A DNA stretch of 64,000 nt, taken from the NCBI GenBank assembly GCA_907163375.1, contig CAJQUW010006274.1:1-64000 (forward strand), given 5' to 3'. The stretch comes from Prostheceraeus crozeri (lineage: Eukaryota > Platyhelminthes > Polycladida > Euryleptidae). The translations under genes were made by a program, and so were the position numbers. The notes below the pieces were generated by a model, which was not told the DNA's origin, searched no databases, and saw only the letters and a program-made list of their open reading frames with translations. Below are positions 11,932-22,814 of this stretch, piece by piece (the first letter of the stretch is position 1; the number at the start of each line of letters is the position of its first letter).

Positions 11932-12010
11932 ATGAATGAAGACGTGAACAATGTGCTAAACGATATTTCCCCTAAATCATCATCGCCGCTGCTTGCTGAT
12001 TTCTATCTAA
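11932..12010 (+). pseudogene. Split open reading frame, part 1 (N-terminal, unrecognised protein)
   Basis: ATG at 11932 opens a frame beginning MNEDVNNVLNDISPKSSSP that runs into the left end of the Harbinger element. If the element and one copy of its 3-bp duplication are removed, the frame continues at 40104 with KTLSYEEVRK. The start lies 14 bp after a splice-acceptor-like TTTTGCAG, so a 5' untranslated exon boundary is possible. The whole reading (11932-12010, 40104-40309, 63490-63632) would be about 141 residues, mainly helical and hydrophilic. I do not recognise the family. It may be a host gene or belong to an older element. Confidence 0.6.
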
Positions 12011-12269
12011 AGCCTAGTTTCCATTAAGATTCGCTTGTTCGAACGGTTAAGCGAATTGTGCGTGCGCTTTGTATTCGCTCTAGGGAACTAAAATTCGCGC
12101 TACCGTAAAGCGGTGGCTGTATCGAGCAATCATGATTTCTAAGGACGCCGCCAAGCAAAGCGAATAGGGATTCCCAGAAGTAAAAAATAGAACATTGAAT
12201 TATGGTGTTTGATGACTGATAAGTATATCAGGTAAGGTAGTTTCTCAGAAAACACATAGTACGTGGCAG

Positions 12270-13558
12270 ATGGAGTGTGATCAGCGTTGCGCATTGACGA
12301 TTTTATTATGCTACAGGCGATTAAAGAAGAAGAAATCAACGAAGAGTCCACGGTTTTGGGTTCGTTTAATATATCTACTGAGAAGTGAACGAAGCGAGTA
12401 TAGATTATTTATCGAGATGCTAGATCACGACAGTGAAATGTTTTTCCGATATACTCGAATGAGTCCAATGAAATATAGATACCTCCTTCAACTTGTCAGT
12501 CCTTTGATTTCTCATTGTGGGCCACGACAACCTATTACTCCAGGTGAAAGACTTGCCATGACTTTGAGATTTTTGTCGGCGGGAGACTCTCAACAGAGTT
12601 TTTCGAACAGTTTCCGCGTTTTCAGATCATCTGTTAGCAGAATTATTGAAGAAACCTGTGAGGCAATTTATAGTGTTTTATCGGAAGATTATCTTTCTTC
12701 TCCAAATTTAGAAGAATTTCATCAGATAAAAAAGGAATTTTGGTCTCTTTGGAATTATCCCAATTGCTGTGGCGCTATTGATGGAAAACACTGCCTCATT
12801 CAATGTCCATCCTAAAGTGGCAGCGTGTTTTCAATTACAAAAAGACTTTTGGCATCGTACTTTTGGCTGTATGCGATGCCAATTACTGCTTCACTATGGT
12901 CGACATCGGTGCTGCAGGGAGACAATCCGACGGTGGAACGTTTAATAACTCAAATATTTATCATTCGCTTGAAAATGGTATCCTACCTCCTCCAAATTTT
13001 TTACCCAACATACCGTCAACCGAAAAACATTCTGAAAACAAAATGCCATCAGTTATTGTAGCCGATAAAGCGTTTCCACTACGAGGTTACATGATGAGAC
13101 CATTTCCAGGAAGGAGTAATGATGCTCGACAAGTTATCTTCAATTATCGACTCTCCCGTGATCGCCGAGTTATTCAAAATGCCTTTGGAATCTTATCATC
13201 TGGATGGAGAATATATAAGCGCCCAATGATCTTGCAGCCGGAAAACGTTTGTTCTGTGATAAAAGCAACAATTGTTTTGCACAATTTTTTTAAAAAAACA
13301 GATGCTAGTAATCCTCCGGCCCTCCAATATTGCCCATCATCCTATGTTGACGGGGAATCTGCTGATTGGGAGATACAATCACAAGGATTATGGAGAGATA
13401 TTACCGATGGCGATTCTAATTTATTGCCTATTCGATTCGAAACAGATAGAGTGAGAGGAACTCCAAAGGCTATTCGGGAACGCTTTTGTGATTTTTTCAT
13501 TAACCATGGTGCAGTTCCATGGCAGGAAAACTCTATTCGTAAAGGTTGCTCCAATTAG
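12270..13558 (+). pseudogene. Harbinger transposase (DDE nuclease), broken
   Basis: DDE nuclease of PIF/Harbinger elements, related to HARBI1, which cuts the transposon ends in partnership with the MADF/Myb-like protein. The N-terminal helical part includes MSPMKYRYLLQLVSPLI and LAMTLRFLSAGDSQQSF. The first catalytic aspartate is in CCGAIDGKHCLIQCP. A frameshift near 12812-12825 follows, and the second open frame (12803-13558) continues with FNYKKTFGIVLLAVCDANY, VADKAFPLRGYMMRPFPG (second aspartate) and FNYRLSRDRRVIQNAFGIL. In active relatives the last block reads VIENAFGIL, so the catalytic glutamate is replaced by glutamine. Two independent lesions make the copy inactive. Confidence 0.92.
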
Positions 13559-14390
13559 GTAGTGATAAAGCTTACAGGCCTTCAGTGCACGACAGAAATA
13601 TTGATTCTTGTAATTGTTCACATGTTTCACTGAATTAAAAGATGCTTAATGGTAGTCCTACATGTTTTTTTCTATAGAAACAGGAATGTCTTAGTTAAAA
13701 AGTTTCGTTTTCTTAGGAATTTATATTCGGGATATTATCTATTATTTTACAACATTGATGTCATATATAAATATCATTATTGAATGTTTTCATTTTTAGC
13801 CTGTCAACGATATATTCATGTAAACTTTTTTTTGCGATTATGTTGGTATAAAAATTTACGAATAGCCTGTCTGTCCTGAAATTTTAACAAATCCGTTAAA
13901 TAGGCTCCGTGTAATCTTGCTAAGAGAAAACAGACAAATGGGAAATTTAAAACAGCTAGATGTATATATTTTCTTGTACTTATTCTTGATAGGCATTATG
14001 AAGAGCACTAAAGATTTAAGAAATCAAAGTAGACGAAAATATTATGAAACTTATATACTTGTAGTCAAGTCATAATGTTGACTAAATAAGCCACATAGTG
14101 CTTCCTGTTTATTTCTCGATAGGCTACCGCAGTTATGTAATTTTTATTATTTTACTTTCTTAAAAATTATTATATATGTTTGTTTAACAATATTTCGATA
14201 AACTTAAACCCGAAAAATCGAATAAAAACATGAAACGAATGTCTTTCAAGAATATATATTTTAATCAAATTACAATTGTATATTTAATTGTATATTTTCT
14301 CATAATTCATAAATATGATAACATAAAACTGAAATACTATCCCAAGACAAATAGTCGCAATCTTACTATTAGCCTACTATTATTACGTAA
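13559..14390. other. Harbinger internal non-coding stretch
   Basis: AT-rich DNA between the nuclease stop codon and the Polinton insertion site. No gene was seen. With 39038-39060 on the far side of the Polinton it forms the spacer between the two Harbinger genes. Confidence 0.6.
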
Positions 14391-14396
14391 CACAAT

Positions 14397-14787
14397 AGTA
14401 GTAAGTAAAACTCCACTTCTGGACCGCGCAAGATGGCCGCCGTCGCTGACGTCCCCCCCCCTCTGGAACGGCAGAGTGTCGTGGTCGGCCGCCGTGGTGC
14501 TTTGGTTCTGACGTCCCCCCCCTCTGGCCGACCGTCGTATTGCGCGCGGTGATGTGGTGTCTAGGTTGGCGTGGTGTGCCGGCCAGGTTGGCGTGGTGTG
14601 CCGGCCAGGTTGGCGTGGTGTGCCGGCCAGGTTGGGAGGGTGGACTGTCGTAGCTCACCTGAAAAAATCCTAAGTGTCAGAGTGGCTTTGTATGGGTAAA
14701 ATTTTGAAAATTTTCCAAAGTGTGGAATTTCGACCTGGGACCTTCACCAAAACATTTTCCATCAAATTTCACTGACCTCCCCACCCA
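14397..14787 (+). repeat. Polinton left terminal inverted repeat
   Basis: Matches the inverted right end over roughly 350-390 bp. A 22-23-bp unit (GGTTGGCGTGGTGTGCCGGC) is repeated about three times at 14571-14640, while the right end has one copy. Sequence related to the internal unit of the right-end array continues to about 14917. Confidence 0.85.
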
Positions 14788-15091
14788 TCTGGACAGCTAG
14801 CTTCAATCTTGGCTTCTAGTGGACGGATTTTGTCGTGCAATAGCTCGTTTGAAAGCTAAGAGTGAGACAAATTCAGTGAAAGAAATGGCTTGTTCATATC
14901 TGTCTTCGTTTAGATGTGAGACGCCATTTAAGATTTTGGGAGATTGACGAAAAACGACAGAGTTAGAATTTCCCAAGAAACAGCTCCAGCGGGCGAATGA
15001 AGGCTCGGATTGGTAAACGCAGACCAGATTTGGAATCAGCTTGATGTTATTGTCCAATGAGGATCATCATCCAATGAGAATGAAGCATTTC

Positions 15092-15101
15092 TATATAAAT
15101 A
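15092..15101 (+). promoter_or_regulatory. TATA box of the leftmost Polinton gene
   Basis: TATATAAATA lies about 100 bp before an ATG at 15204 that is followed at once by GTAAGT, a splice-donor-like sequence. A pyrimidine-rich acceptor (TTTTCAG) ends at 15268. Confidence 0.55.
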
Positions 15102-15203
15102 GCGAGCCTTCCACAGTGAGAATCATTCCATCGTTGAATCGCACGAGTGACGGACGCACATTTTCTCTCTCTCTCTAGTTCCCTGTTCTATTATCCAACT
15201 AAA

Positions 15204-15973
15204 ATGGTAAGTCGCTACTTTCCTCCCTCCCTTGAACGTAAACTTAATACAATCTTTTCCATTTTCAGGCATCTACTCCATCTGCTGCACTAGTAGGACA
15301 AAATGGTGGTCAAACGTTACAAGGTTCGCTACGATCAGATCATCTACAACTGAGGCCAGTGGAAGAAACAACCAAGGTACATAATCCTACACCGCTACAG
15401 CGTAAATTTAAACAAGTCCTGCGTTATGACGATCATGGTGTAGTACTCCAAACGGGAATGCTCCCTTCCACGGATGTCAAGATAATGCACAATCAGTATG
15501 GGGACTACATACTGATCGCCGTGAGTCCGTACATTCGCCACCAACTTGATATTATTGAGGAGTACGTGACATTAAATATGGACATTCCTACTCCTCTTGC
15601 TCAAGAGTGGAAGGCGAGAGATGACAAGGATACTCCCTATAGAAAGATTTGGGATGGTAATCAAATTTGCCTACCGGTATCATATTGGTGCACTTACTAT
15701 AAGAAGGAGGGAGATCATTCAACACCCATCACATGCGACGAGCTTGGAGAAGGTACTTGGGATATCCTTTTCAAAGTGAATGGGCTATATTATGGTCGGC
15801 ATAAGGATAATAAAATAGCCTCTCTCTCCATGCATATGGAATCCATCCTATATATTCCAAAACAACCCAACGTGGACGACATAATTTATCAAATCCTTTA
15901 CAGCAGTGGTACGAAGCGCAAGTCGGAGAAGAATGCTGCATCAAAACGCAAATCAAAGAAGGAGAATTACTAG
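15204..15973 (+). pseudogene. Polinton protein of unknown function (fossil part)
   Basis: A 204-codon open frame (15359-15973) beginning MEETTKVHNPTPLQRKF has an adjoining upstream exon-like start at 15204. The intervening 62 bp have GT and AG borders, and introns are known in some Polinton genes. The protein is mixed alpha/beta with a lysine-rich tail (KRKSEKNAASKRKSKK). No family was recognised. It is the first gene from the left terminus and has a TATA box. Confidence 0.6.
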
Positions 15974-16007
15974 TCCTTTCCTAACTCTACCCTATGACAA
16001 TTCGCTT

Positions 16008-16133
16008 ATGTGCTTTGAGTGTCGTAGACGTGGTCTTATTAGATACATTTTACTTCTTCGTTGCCATCATATCATTTGTGTATTTTGTCGTGAAAAGCAT
16101 CGATGTAATTCTTCATTTTGTAATATGTTATAG
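16008..16133 (+). pseudogene. Polinton small RING-like zinc protein (fossil part)
   Basis: A 41-codon frame starts MCFECRRRGLIRY and continues with LRCHHIICVFC, then two more cysteines. The C..C...C.H..C..C spacing resembles the first half of a RING finger. A similar but longer protein lies at 17366-17533. Confidence 0.45.
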
Positions 16134-16185
16134 AACGTTTCCTTAGATGTGTAAATTTCCGTTTTAGGCTTCTATCATCATTTTT

Positions 16186-16716
16186 ATGGATTGTGAGGGT
16201 GAACCTGTGCAGGAGCTCAGTGCTATTGCTATGAACAATTGGACATATCAGATTGTCAGTGTCTATCATCAACATGCCAACTGCAATCCCAATGTTGATC
16301 AATGGGCGAGAAAACACATTCATGGACTTAATCTGAAATATTTGCAAGACTATGGTTTTTCTTGTGAGAGTACTCTTCTTATTGACTTTAAACGATGGTT
16401 AGCTGCTTTCAATGTTATACGCATCTTTTGTAATAATCCTGGTAAGGAGAGGAAAGTATTTCCCAATCTAATCATTGATGATATTTTGCTCCCACCTTGG
16501 GATAGTAGAGTGAATCAACATTATCATGAAGTCACGAAACGTTTTAAGGATTTGTGTGTTCCTATTTTGTCTGTTCGTTGTAGTATCTACGTTCATAACC
16601 AATGCTTCTTTCCTCCTTACCTCAGCACTGCCAAAGTCCTGTATGGTTATCATTGCTCGCTGTATGATAATTACCAGCTGTATCTATTTTATCTCTTTCA
16701 AACCATTGATTTATAA
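16186..16716 (+). pseudogene. Polinton DEDDh exonuclease-like protein (fossil part)
   Basis: A 176-codon frame. The start, MDCEGEPVQELSAIAM, has the D-x-E pattern of exonuclease motif I, where the two acidic residues bind metal. Near the C-terminus GYHCSLYDNYQLYL fits motif III of DEDDh nucleases (H-x-x-x-x-D). The middle contains DQWARKHIHGLNLKYL, a segment I remember from similar uncharacterised invertebrate proteins. A 3'-5' exonuclease role in replication or RNA processing is inferred from the motifs only. Its length fits a compact RNase T-like fold. Confidence 0.55.
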
Positions 16717-16803
16717 TGCATGCTTGTTGCTATTATTCAATAAATGTTACTATGAGAAGAGTTGTTGTTTTCATGCAATGGATGGGTTAGATAAAGGGCG
16801 TTC

Positions 16804-17313
16804 ATGTCTTTCTCAAACGACTGCGGAACATTACATTTTCATAGGCAAAGTTTAAAAGGAGCTGTTCAAGATTATGTGATAAATTTTCATAAAGATGAGA
16901 CCGACATCGAAGCATTGGTCGATGATGCTAGCACTCTATTTCTAGAGTTAATGAATACATTCTCTGATAGCATTGTCATGGCGCGATTAGTTGCGAAAAT
17001 TAAGTTTAGTCATTTTGGAAAGGAAGAGGTGGAAAGTCGCTCTTTCCATTTTGCTTCTTATTCAATGGAAGTGGTATATCACCCCGAAGAATTTTTTAAA
17101 AGACATATGATAAAAATTGCTGAACGTCTTAACGCATTTAACCATCATGGTAGCAGTCTAGTGATTGAAGCGATTTCAGATATTCACATTCAACTTTCCA
17201 TAAAGAAAAATGCAGTGGTACTTGATTGTAGCACAACTGGTTTTCGAGCTATGTCTGCTCACTCTCGAAGTATATTCCTTCTGTACATGTGTCTATTATT
17301 TAGAAAAGGCTAG
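16804..17313 (+). pseudogene. Polinton protein of unknown function (fossil part)
   Basis: A 169-codon frame lying between two small zinc-protein genes. The visible pattern is alternating helical and strand segments (EALVDDASTLFLELMNTF, VARLVAKIKFSHFGKEEV). It resembles uncharacterised Polinton proteins I recall from cnidarians and molluscs, but no function is known. Confidence 0.5.
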
Positions 17314-17365
17314 CAAATTCATATCTTCAAAAAGACTTGCTATAGACATCAGTAACGGTGAAACT

Positions 17366-17533
17366 ATGTGTTGTGATGTATGTAAGCGAAAGGATGGAAA
17401 TGAAAAGCGCATCTTCAAGAGATGTAAGCATGCTTTTTGTCAACGCTGTTTCATACGTAATTGCATTCAACTTTGCAAATGTAACCACTGTGACATTGCT
17501 CATTTCGAGTGTCACTTATGTCGCAATAGTTAG
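17366..17533 (+). pseudogene. Polinton RING-like zinc protein (fossil part)
   Basis: A cysteine-rich stretch starts MCCDVCKRKDGNEKRIF and continues KRCKHAFCQRCF, then CNHCDIAHFECHLC. The spacing C..C, C.H..C..C, C..C is that of a RING-type zinc finger. RING proteins often act as ubiquitin ligases; here that is inference only. It may be the C-terminal part of the frame at 17210-17533. Confidence 0.5.
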
Positions 17534-17656
17534 TACCTATGCAAATGTGGTAAAGATAGGTTTTAGTAAAGACTAACACGGAAAATGGCGAAACGTAAAA
17601 TGGCGAAACGTAAAAAGTCTTCAAAGTTTTCTTGAGCCATTCAAGCTCTCCGACGA

Positions 17657-17944
17657 ATGAAAGCAAATCAGCGATATAATGCTATACGACATGCCAACGA
17701 TAAATTCATTCGTGAAATTATTTCTCATGTCAGAAAGTTGAGGACGAAGACATTAGCGCTAAAACAACGAAAGTTACTTAAGCGATATGCTACGAAATTG
17801 CGTTTCATCTCCAATCCTAAAGTCGCCCTTCAAAGAAAGAGGAAAACTCTAACACAAAAGGGCGGTTTCCTTTCAGCAATACTTCCAATGATAGCTCCTG
17901 CCGTGGGCAACCTATTGGGAAATATCTTTGGCTCTAAGCGTTAA
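17657..17944 (+). pseudogene. Polinton basic protein with hydrophobic GG tail, membrane-peptide-like (fossil part)
   Basis: A 95-codon frame with a strongly basic N-terminal two thirds (RKLRTKTLALKQRKLLKRY). The C-terminal amphipathic stretch is QKGGFLSAILPMIAPAVGNL. The layout resembles the small basic core or membrane-active peptides of adenovirus-like capsids that the adenain-type protease releases after a GG site. The similarity is in layout, not a sequence match. It is followed directly by the ATPase gene. Confidence 0.5.
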
Positions 17945-18593
17945 TTATGCAAATGTTGAGTCTCAAAGTAATAAAATGGATTTCAGACTTCAATGTGATA
18001 AAGTTCTGACTGTATCAGGTCCATCTCATGAAGGTAAAACTGTTTTCACGCTGAATTTATTGGATAAAAGAAGGGAGTTGTTTAAGGAACCTATCAATCG
18101 AGTGATTTGGTGTTATGGTATTTATCAACCGTCGCTGTTTCAGGAATTGCAAAGTCGCAACTTTATTCGATATGAAGGAATTATTGCAGTGGATAAACTT
18201 CAGTCTAATGATGTTGTTGTATTGGATGATTTATTAAAAGAAAGTAAGAATTCAAAAGATGTTACAGATATGTTCACTCGCGCAGCACATCATAAAAGGT
18301 GCTTTATCATCTATATCACACAAAATTTGTTTCCTGATGGAAAAGAAGCTCGTACACGAAACCTGAATACGCACTATTATGCTATTTTCAAGAATCCGCG
18401 AGATAAAAGTCAATTTGAAATTTTAGCGCGACAAGTTGCACCCAGAGGATCAAAAGCCTTAATTGAAATTTTTCAAGCAGCTACTGAAAAACCATACGGT
18501 TACTTATTCATTGACTTTACGCAAGAGTGTCCGGAAGAATTTAGATTTCGAAGTGATATTTTGAAAACTCCCATGATTATCTACAAACTATGA
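17928..18593 (+). pseudogene. Polinton packaging ATPase, A32/FtsK type (fossil part)
   Basis: A 221-codon frame. Walker A is GPSHEGKTVFTLNLL and Walker B is SNDVVVLDDLLKES. A sensor-like segment follows (HHKRCFIIYITQNLF), typical of the A32/FtsK-HerA packaging ATPases of adeno-like and giant viruses and Polintons, which pump the genome into the capsid. It overlaps the next gene by four bases (ATGA at 18590-18593). Confidence 0.9.
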
Positions 18594-19282
18594 GTTCTTA
18601 TTCTCGCATGATTGTTATTCCTCAGGATGAATATGTACAATTGACTGCCATGCAGCAAGTAAAGCAACCTCTTGCAAATCAAATGTATAGGAAAGAAATA
18701 GATTATCAGCAAAATGTTCACATCAAAGATCCACATCGTGCTGTATTATTACAATCGGAAACTGTTGAGCAATTGAAAAACTTGAAGAAAAAGATGCGTG
18801 ACTCTGTATCGGCTGCTACACCTTTAGCATCTCGCGCACATGCCATATCTCTTTTCAATAGTATTGAACCCCATCTCAATGTAAATGATAGAGGAGAAAT
18901 CATTACAGATGAAAATAAAGTGATTGACGCTTCACGTTATGAAGACTTGATTCAGTATGCGACACGTAGAAAGCGCCGTCAGGGCTATGTTCCACCTGGT
19001 TGGTCATACTTTCTTAAACTATTGAAAAAGCATAATGTACCAAAATTTGCATTGAATAATGAGACATTGAAAGAACTTGATTCAACAGTGGCTACTGCTC
19101 CAATGCTTCAGACGATGAAAATGCCAACAAATTGGTTTAAGACGTCACCTGCTACATCCCCTCCCACACTCACTAAGCAAACAAGAGGAAGAACTCGACG
19201 TAGATCTACATCGCCACTAAAATTACTAAAAGGAAAACGTAAAACAGCTCCTCCCAGGAAATACATGTTCTCAGACTATTAA
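18590..19282 (+). pseudogene. Polinton protein of unknown function downstream of the ATPase (fossil part)
   Basis: A 230-codon frame. Hydrophilic N-terminus with a coiled-coil-like segment (VEQLKNLKKKMRDSV), then QGYVPPGWSYFLKLLKKHN and a basic serine- and threonine-rich tail. I recall proteins of this kind beside Polinton ATPases, without an assigned role. A structural or scaffolding role is possible. Confidence 0.55.
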
Positions 19283-19283
19283 T

Positions 19284-19499
19284 ATGAAGCAGATGTGTTG
19301 CTTGCCATGTAATGAGCCGCCAGAGGTGAATGTCGTTGTCACTTGCACTTGCTGCGCCAGCTCTCACAATGAAACCCCTAAGCAATTTGAACACGATCGC
19401 AAAACCGCTAAAGCTAAATGCTGCACTTGTTGTAAATGTAGAAAGGCAAGAAAACAAAAAGATGAGAAGGAGAAAAAAGAGTCAGTCGTCATCGACTGA
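19284..19499 (+). pseudogene. Polinton small cysteine-rich protein (fossil part)
   Basis: A 71-codon frame opens right after the previous stop. Cysteine pairs and a lysine-rich tail are visible (MKQMCCLPCNEPPEV, TCTCCASS, KCCTCCKCRKARKQK). It overlaps the start of the integrase region in another frame. It could be a real small gene or a by-product of the basic integrase N-terminus. Confidence 0.35.
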
Positions 19500-20550
19500 A
19501 CGTTTGAAGTCAATCTATTATGATGTAAAGCATCCGGCAGGATTTGCATCTATCAAGAAATTATCAAAAGCGAGTGGTCTTCCACAATCACAAGTGAAAC
19601 GATGGTTAAAGGGTCAGGCTACCTATACACTCCACAAACAAGCGAAAAAGAAGTACCGCACCCGCCATTATATTGTTCATGACATCGATGAACAGTGGCA
19701 AGCAGATTTGTGTGATGTTGCCTCCATTTCAAAACATAACTCGGGCAATAATTTTATTTTAACCGTCATTGATATTTTCTCGCGTTATGCGTGGGCTCAA
19801 CCTTTAAAAACTAAAGAAGGGAAAGGAGTAGCAAAAGCATTCCAAACAATTTTTCGAGAAGGTCGCATTCCAAAAAGAATTCAGAGTGATCAAGGAAAAG
19901 AGTTTGAAAATCAGCATGTGAGAAGATTATTTGAGAGGCATGACATTGAGTTGTTTAGTGTAAAGAGTGCTTATAAAGCTGCACTCGTTGAACGTTTTAA
20001 TCGCACATTAAAAAATCGCTTGTGGCGACATTTTACTGCGAACTTGACACAAAATTGGACAAAGGTTCTACAAGATACACTCCATGCCTACAATCACTCT
20101 ATCCATCGTTCTATTGGACTCAGACCAGTAGATGTAAATGCTGACAATGTAGATAAAGTGCGCGAATCATTCCAACGTAAACGCACTCATGTGAAAAGTG
20201 ATGTGAAAATTGGCGATAAAGTTCGTATCTGAAAAGTGAAAAGTGTTTTTGCTAAAGGGTACCTTCCGAATTGGACAGAGGAGGTATTTACAGTATCAAG
20301 GATTAATCAAAAAGACTCTCCGACCACCTACAAGTTGAAAGATTACGATAATGAAGAAATTGAGGGTAGCTTTTACCACGATGAGATTGAGTTAGTCACT
20401 GAAAGTGAAACATATTTGGTAGAAAAAATCATTCGATGTAAAAAACGGCAAGGTGAAGAATGGTGTCTTGTTAAATGGACTGGTTATCCTTCAAGTATGA
20501 ACTCTTGGATGCGTCGTGCCGACATCTTTCATCTAAGTGATCGACAGTGA
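19330..20550 (+). pseudogene. Polinton integrase with chromodomain (fossil part)
   Basis: The retroviral-type DDE integrase that inserts the linear element and makes the 6-bp duplication. Translation probably starts near 19463 (MRRRKKSQSSSTERLK), after which comes a short zinc-free N-terminal region. Catalytic blocks are WQADLCDVASI, IQSDQGKEFEN and KAALVERFNRTL. A C-terminal chromodomain is visible in YLVEKIIRCKKRQGEEWCL and VKWTGYPSSMNSW and would bind methylated histone tails. This arrangement matches Polinton integrases. Confidence 0.93.
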
Positions 20551-20591
20551 TTCATGCAAAGTTGTAACTAACAATGTTTAGGGTTTGAGCT

Positions 20592-21047
20592 ATGAATCCA
20601 ACTGCCTCATTTTATTCACGACCCTCCTATGTAAGTGGTGGAGGACAAATTTACATCGGCGCTCGCCGCCAACGTGGAGGTAGCATACTTGGTGCACTGA
20701 AATCTGTTGTAGCACCTCTCATATCCAATGTCGGTAGATCTTTAAAAAGGAATGTTTTAAGTAATGCCGTTGGCTTTGCTGGTGATGTTGCTAGTGATCT
20801 TTCCAGAGGTAGAAGTTTTAAGAGCAGTTTGTAGAATCCTGGGAAGGAACGCGGTTTAAAAACATTGAAGCAGACCTTTGCTGGTGTTACTCAAGGAAAG
20901 AAATCACCTAAACGAATGAATAAAGGAAGGAGGAAACATCGTGGAGCTGGTAAGGTGCGATCTTCAGTCAAAAGGCATTCACGCAAACGTCGTAGAGGCT
21001 CTGATCATTCATCAGGCGCTAAACGACGACGCTGCTATAACTTCTAA
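20592..21047 (+). pseudogene. Polinton basic membrane-peptide-like protein (fossil part)
   Basis: The start MNPTASFYSRPSYVSGGGQ is followed by a GG-rich amphipathic stretch (RQRGGSILGALKSVVAPLI) and a very basic arginine- and lysine-rich end. This resembles the small minor capsid or membrane-lytic proteins found before the major capsid gene in Polintons and adenovirus-like elements. Two such proteins are present in this copy, the other at 17657-17944. Confidence 0.6.
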
Positions 21048-21049
21048 TC

Positions 21050-22327
21050 ATGGAGTGTAAAACTTCCGGTTTTTGTTTGTTCGATCAACAAGCCATACAG
21101 ACAGATATTCTTAGTTCAAGTATTGTAGATTATCATCCTCGAACAGCTGAGAATGCTGGCCCCATTGAATTTGTTATTCCTGGTGGTAGTGATGACTACA
21201 TAGATTTGAGTTATGCGATGCTCGATTTGAGGTTTAGAATTCAGCAAGCAGATGGAACTGCTATTGACGATGCACATAAAGTTGGACTGAACAATTTACC
21301 ATTGACTACATTACTTCGCGATGTTTCTCTAACGATTGGAGAGCAGCAGGTGGAAGGTGGTCAAAGCGATTATCCCTATAAATCATATTTCAATCATGTA
21401 TCACAGTTTTATCCAGCAGCACAAAAAAGTCATATGGAAGCCATGGGATGGTACAGAGATGAAGCAGGAAAATTTGATGTTGAAACAAACAGTGGCTTTG
21501 TAAAGCGATCTGCTATGATTAAAGATAGTAAAGTATGTCAGCTATATGGTCCGCTGAATTTAGACTTCTTTAGACAGTCAAAGTTTTTACTCTGTAATAC
21601 CAGCATGCGACTCAAGCTGACATTGAATAAGCCTGAATTTGCGCTGAATGCATTTGCTAAAGTTGACAATTTTAGAATTCATGTGGAAGATATTGCACTT
21701 TACATTCGTCGAGTAGTACCGAATCCAAGTGTCATTAGAGGGCATGCTGAAGGCCTTAACCGCCAAAATGCCATTTACCCCGTTCAGCATACAAAGCTTC
21801 TCACCTTTACAATTCCAAAAGATCAAAAGAGTTTCATGAAAGATGGCCTCTTTCCATCGGAAGCACCGAAGCTCCTCATGGTGGCAATGGTTGAAAATGA
21901 TGCATTTAATGGTAATATAAAGAAGAATCCTTTCAATTTTAAACACAATCAGTTAAGTGAAATTGCTTTACGTGTAAATGGTGTGAGTCATCCTGGTCCA
22001 CCCTACAAACCAGATTTTGCTTCGGATCAATTTACGCGCAGTTATGTTGATTTTATGGATGTCTTTGGCTTTTACAATACGGATGACACCAACGGACTGA
22101 CTATGAAAGAGTTTAAGAGTGGATATACTATTTATGCATTTGATTTGACTGCTGACAGCGATATTAGTGCCCCCTATCGTCAAGCGAACGTGCCTCATAA
22201 TATTCGTTTGGATTTGACGTTCAAAAGAACACTACCTGAGACGATCAATGTATTAATCTATGCAGTCTTCGATTCAAATATTGAAATTACAAAGTATCGT
22301 GACGTGATTCTTCAGTATAATCGTTAA
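21050..22327 (+). pseudogene. Polinton major capsid protein, hexon-like (fossil part)
   Basis: A 425-codon frame with MECKTSGFCLFDQQAIQTD, PIEFVIPGGSDDYIDLSYAM, LLRDVSLTIGEQQVEGG and DYPYKSYFNH. This is the pattern of the F54H12.2-like proteins scattered through animal genomes, which are Polinton double-jelly-roll capsid proteins. The gene lies between the membrane-peptide gene and the protease, the usual capsid cluster. It overlaps the protease start. Confidence 0.85.
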
Positions 22328-22788
22328 TGAGTTGGTTGACTGCTGACGATATTAAGACTAAAGTGCAGCGTAATGCAGACGAAGCGACGTTGAAAGCTTT
22401 CGATAATGTCTATTTACTCGATACCTTACCACCTGCAGTAAATCACTATCCCATCTTTATTGTGCTAAACACTCATTCGCAGAATTTAGGCGGTGAGCAT
22501 TGGAAAGCGATCTTTTTTGGAGAAGACCGACGTGGTGAACTATTTGACTCTCTTGCTCAACCTCCAAATATACCAACACAGCAGTGGTTGAGAAAACATA
22601 CGCGTCAATATCAGCGAAATGAACGCATACTACAACATCCACTTTCATCAACGTGTGGTTCTTTTGTACTGTACTTCATCTTAAAACGTTTACATGTATC
22701 TCGATTTGCATCTATTATTCAAAACTTTTCATGTAATCCATCCTCTAATGAAAAAATGATTTGTAAGTTCTATCATGATTTGAAATAA
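22327..22788 (+). pseudogene. Polinton maturation protease, adenain/Ulp1-like (fossil part)
   Basis: A 153-codon cysteine protease of the adenovirus type, which cleaves capsid precursors. Active-site blocks are GGEHWKAIFFG (histidine), RGELFDSLAQPP (acidic residue) and LSSTCGSFVLYF (cysteine). It starts at the stop codon of the capsid gene, which suggests coordinated expression. Length and motif order fit Polinton proteases. Confidence 0.9.
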
Positions 22789-22814
22789 AAACATCATGTT
22801 GGAAAAATTGTTTT

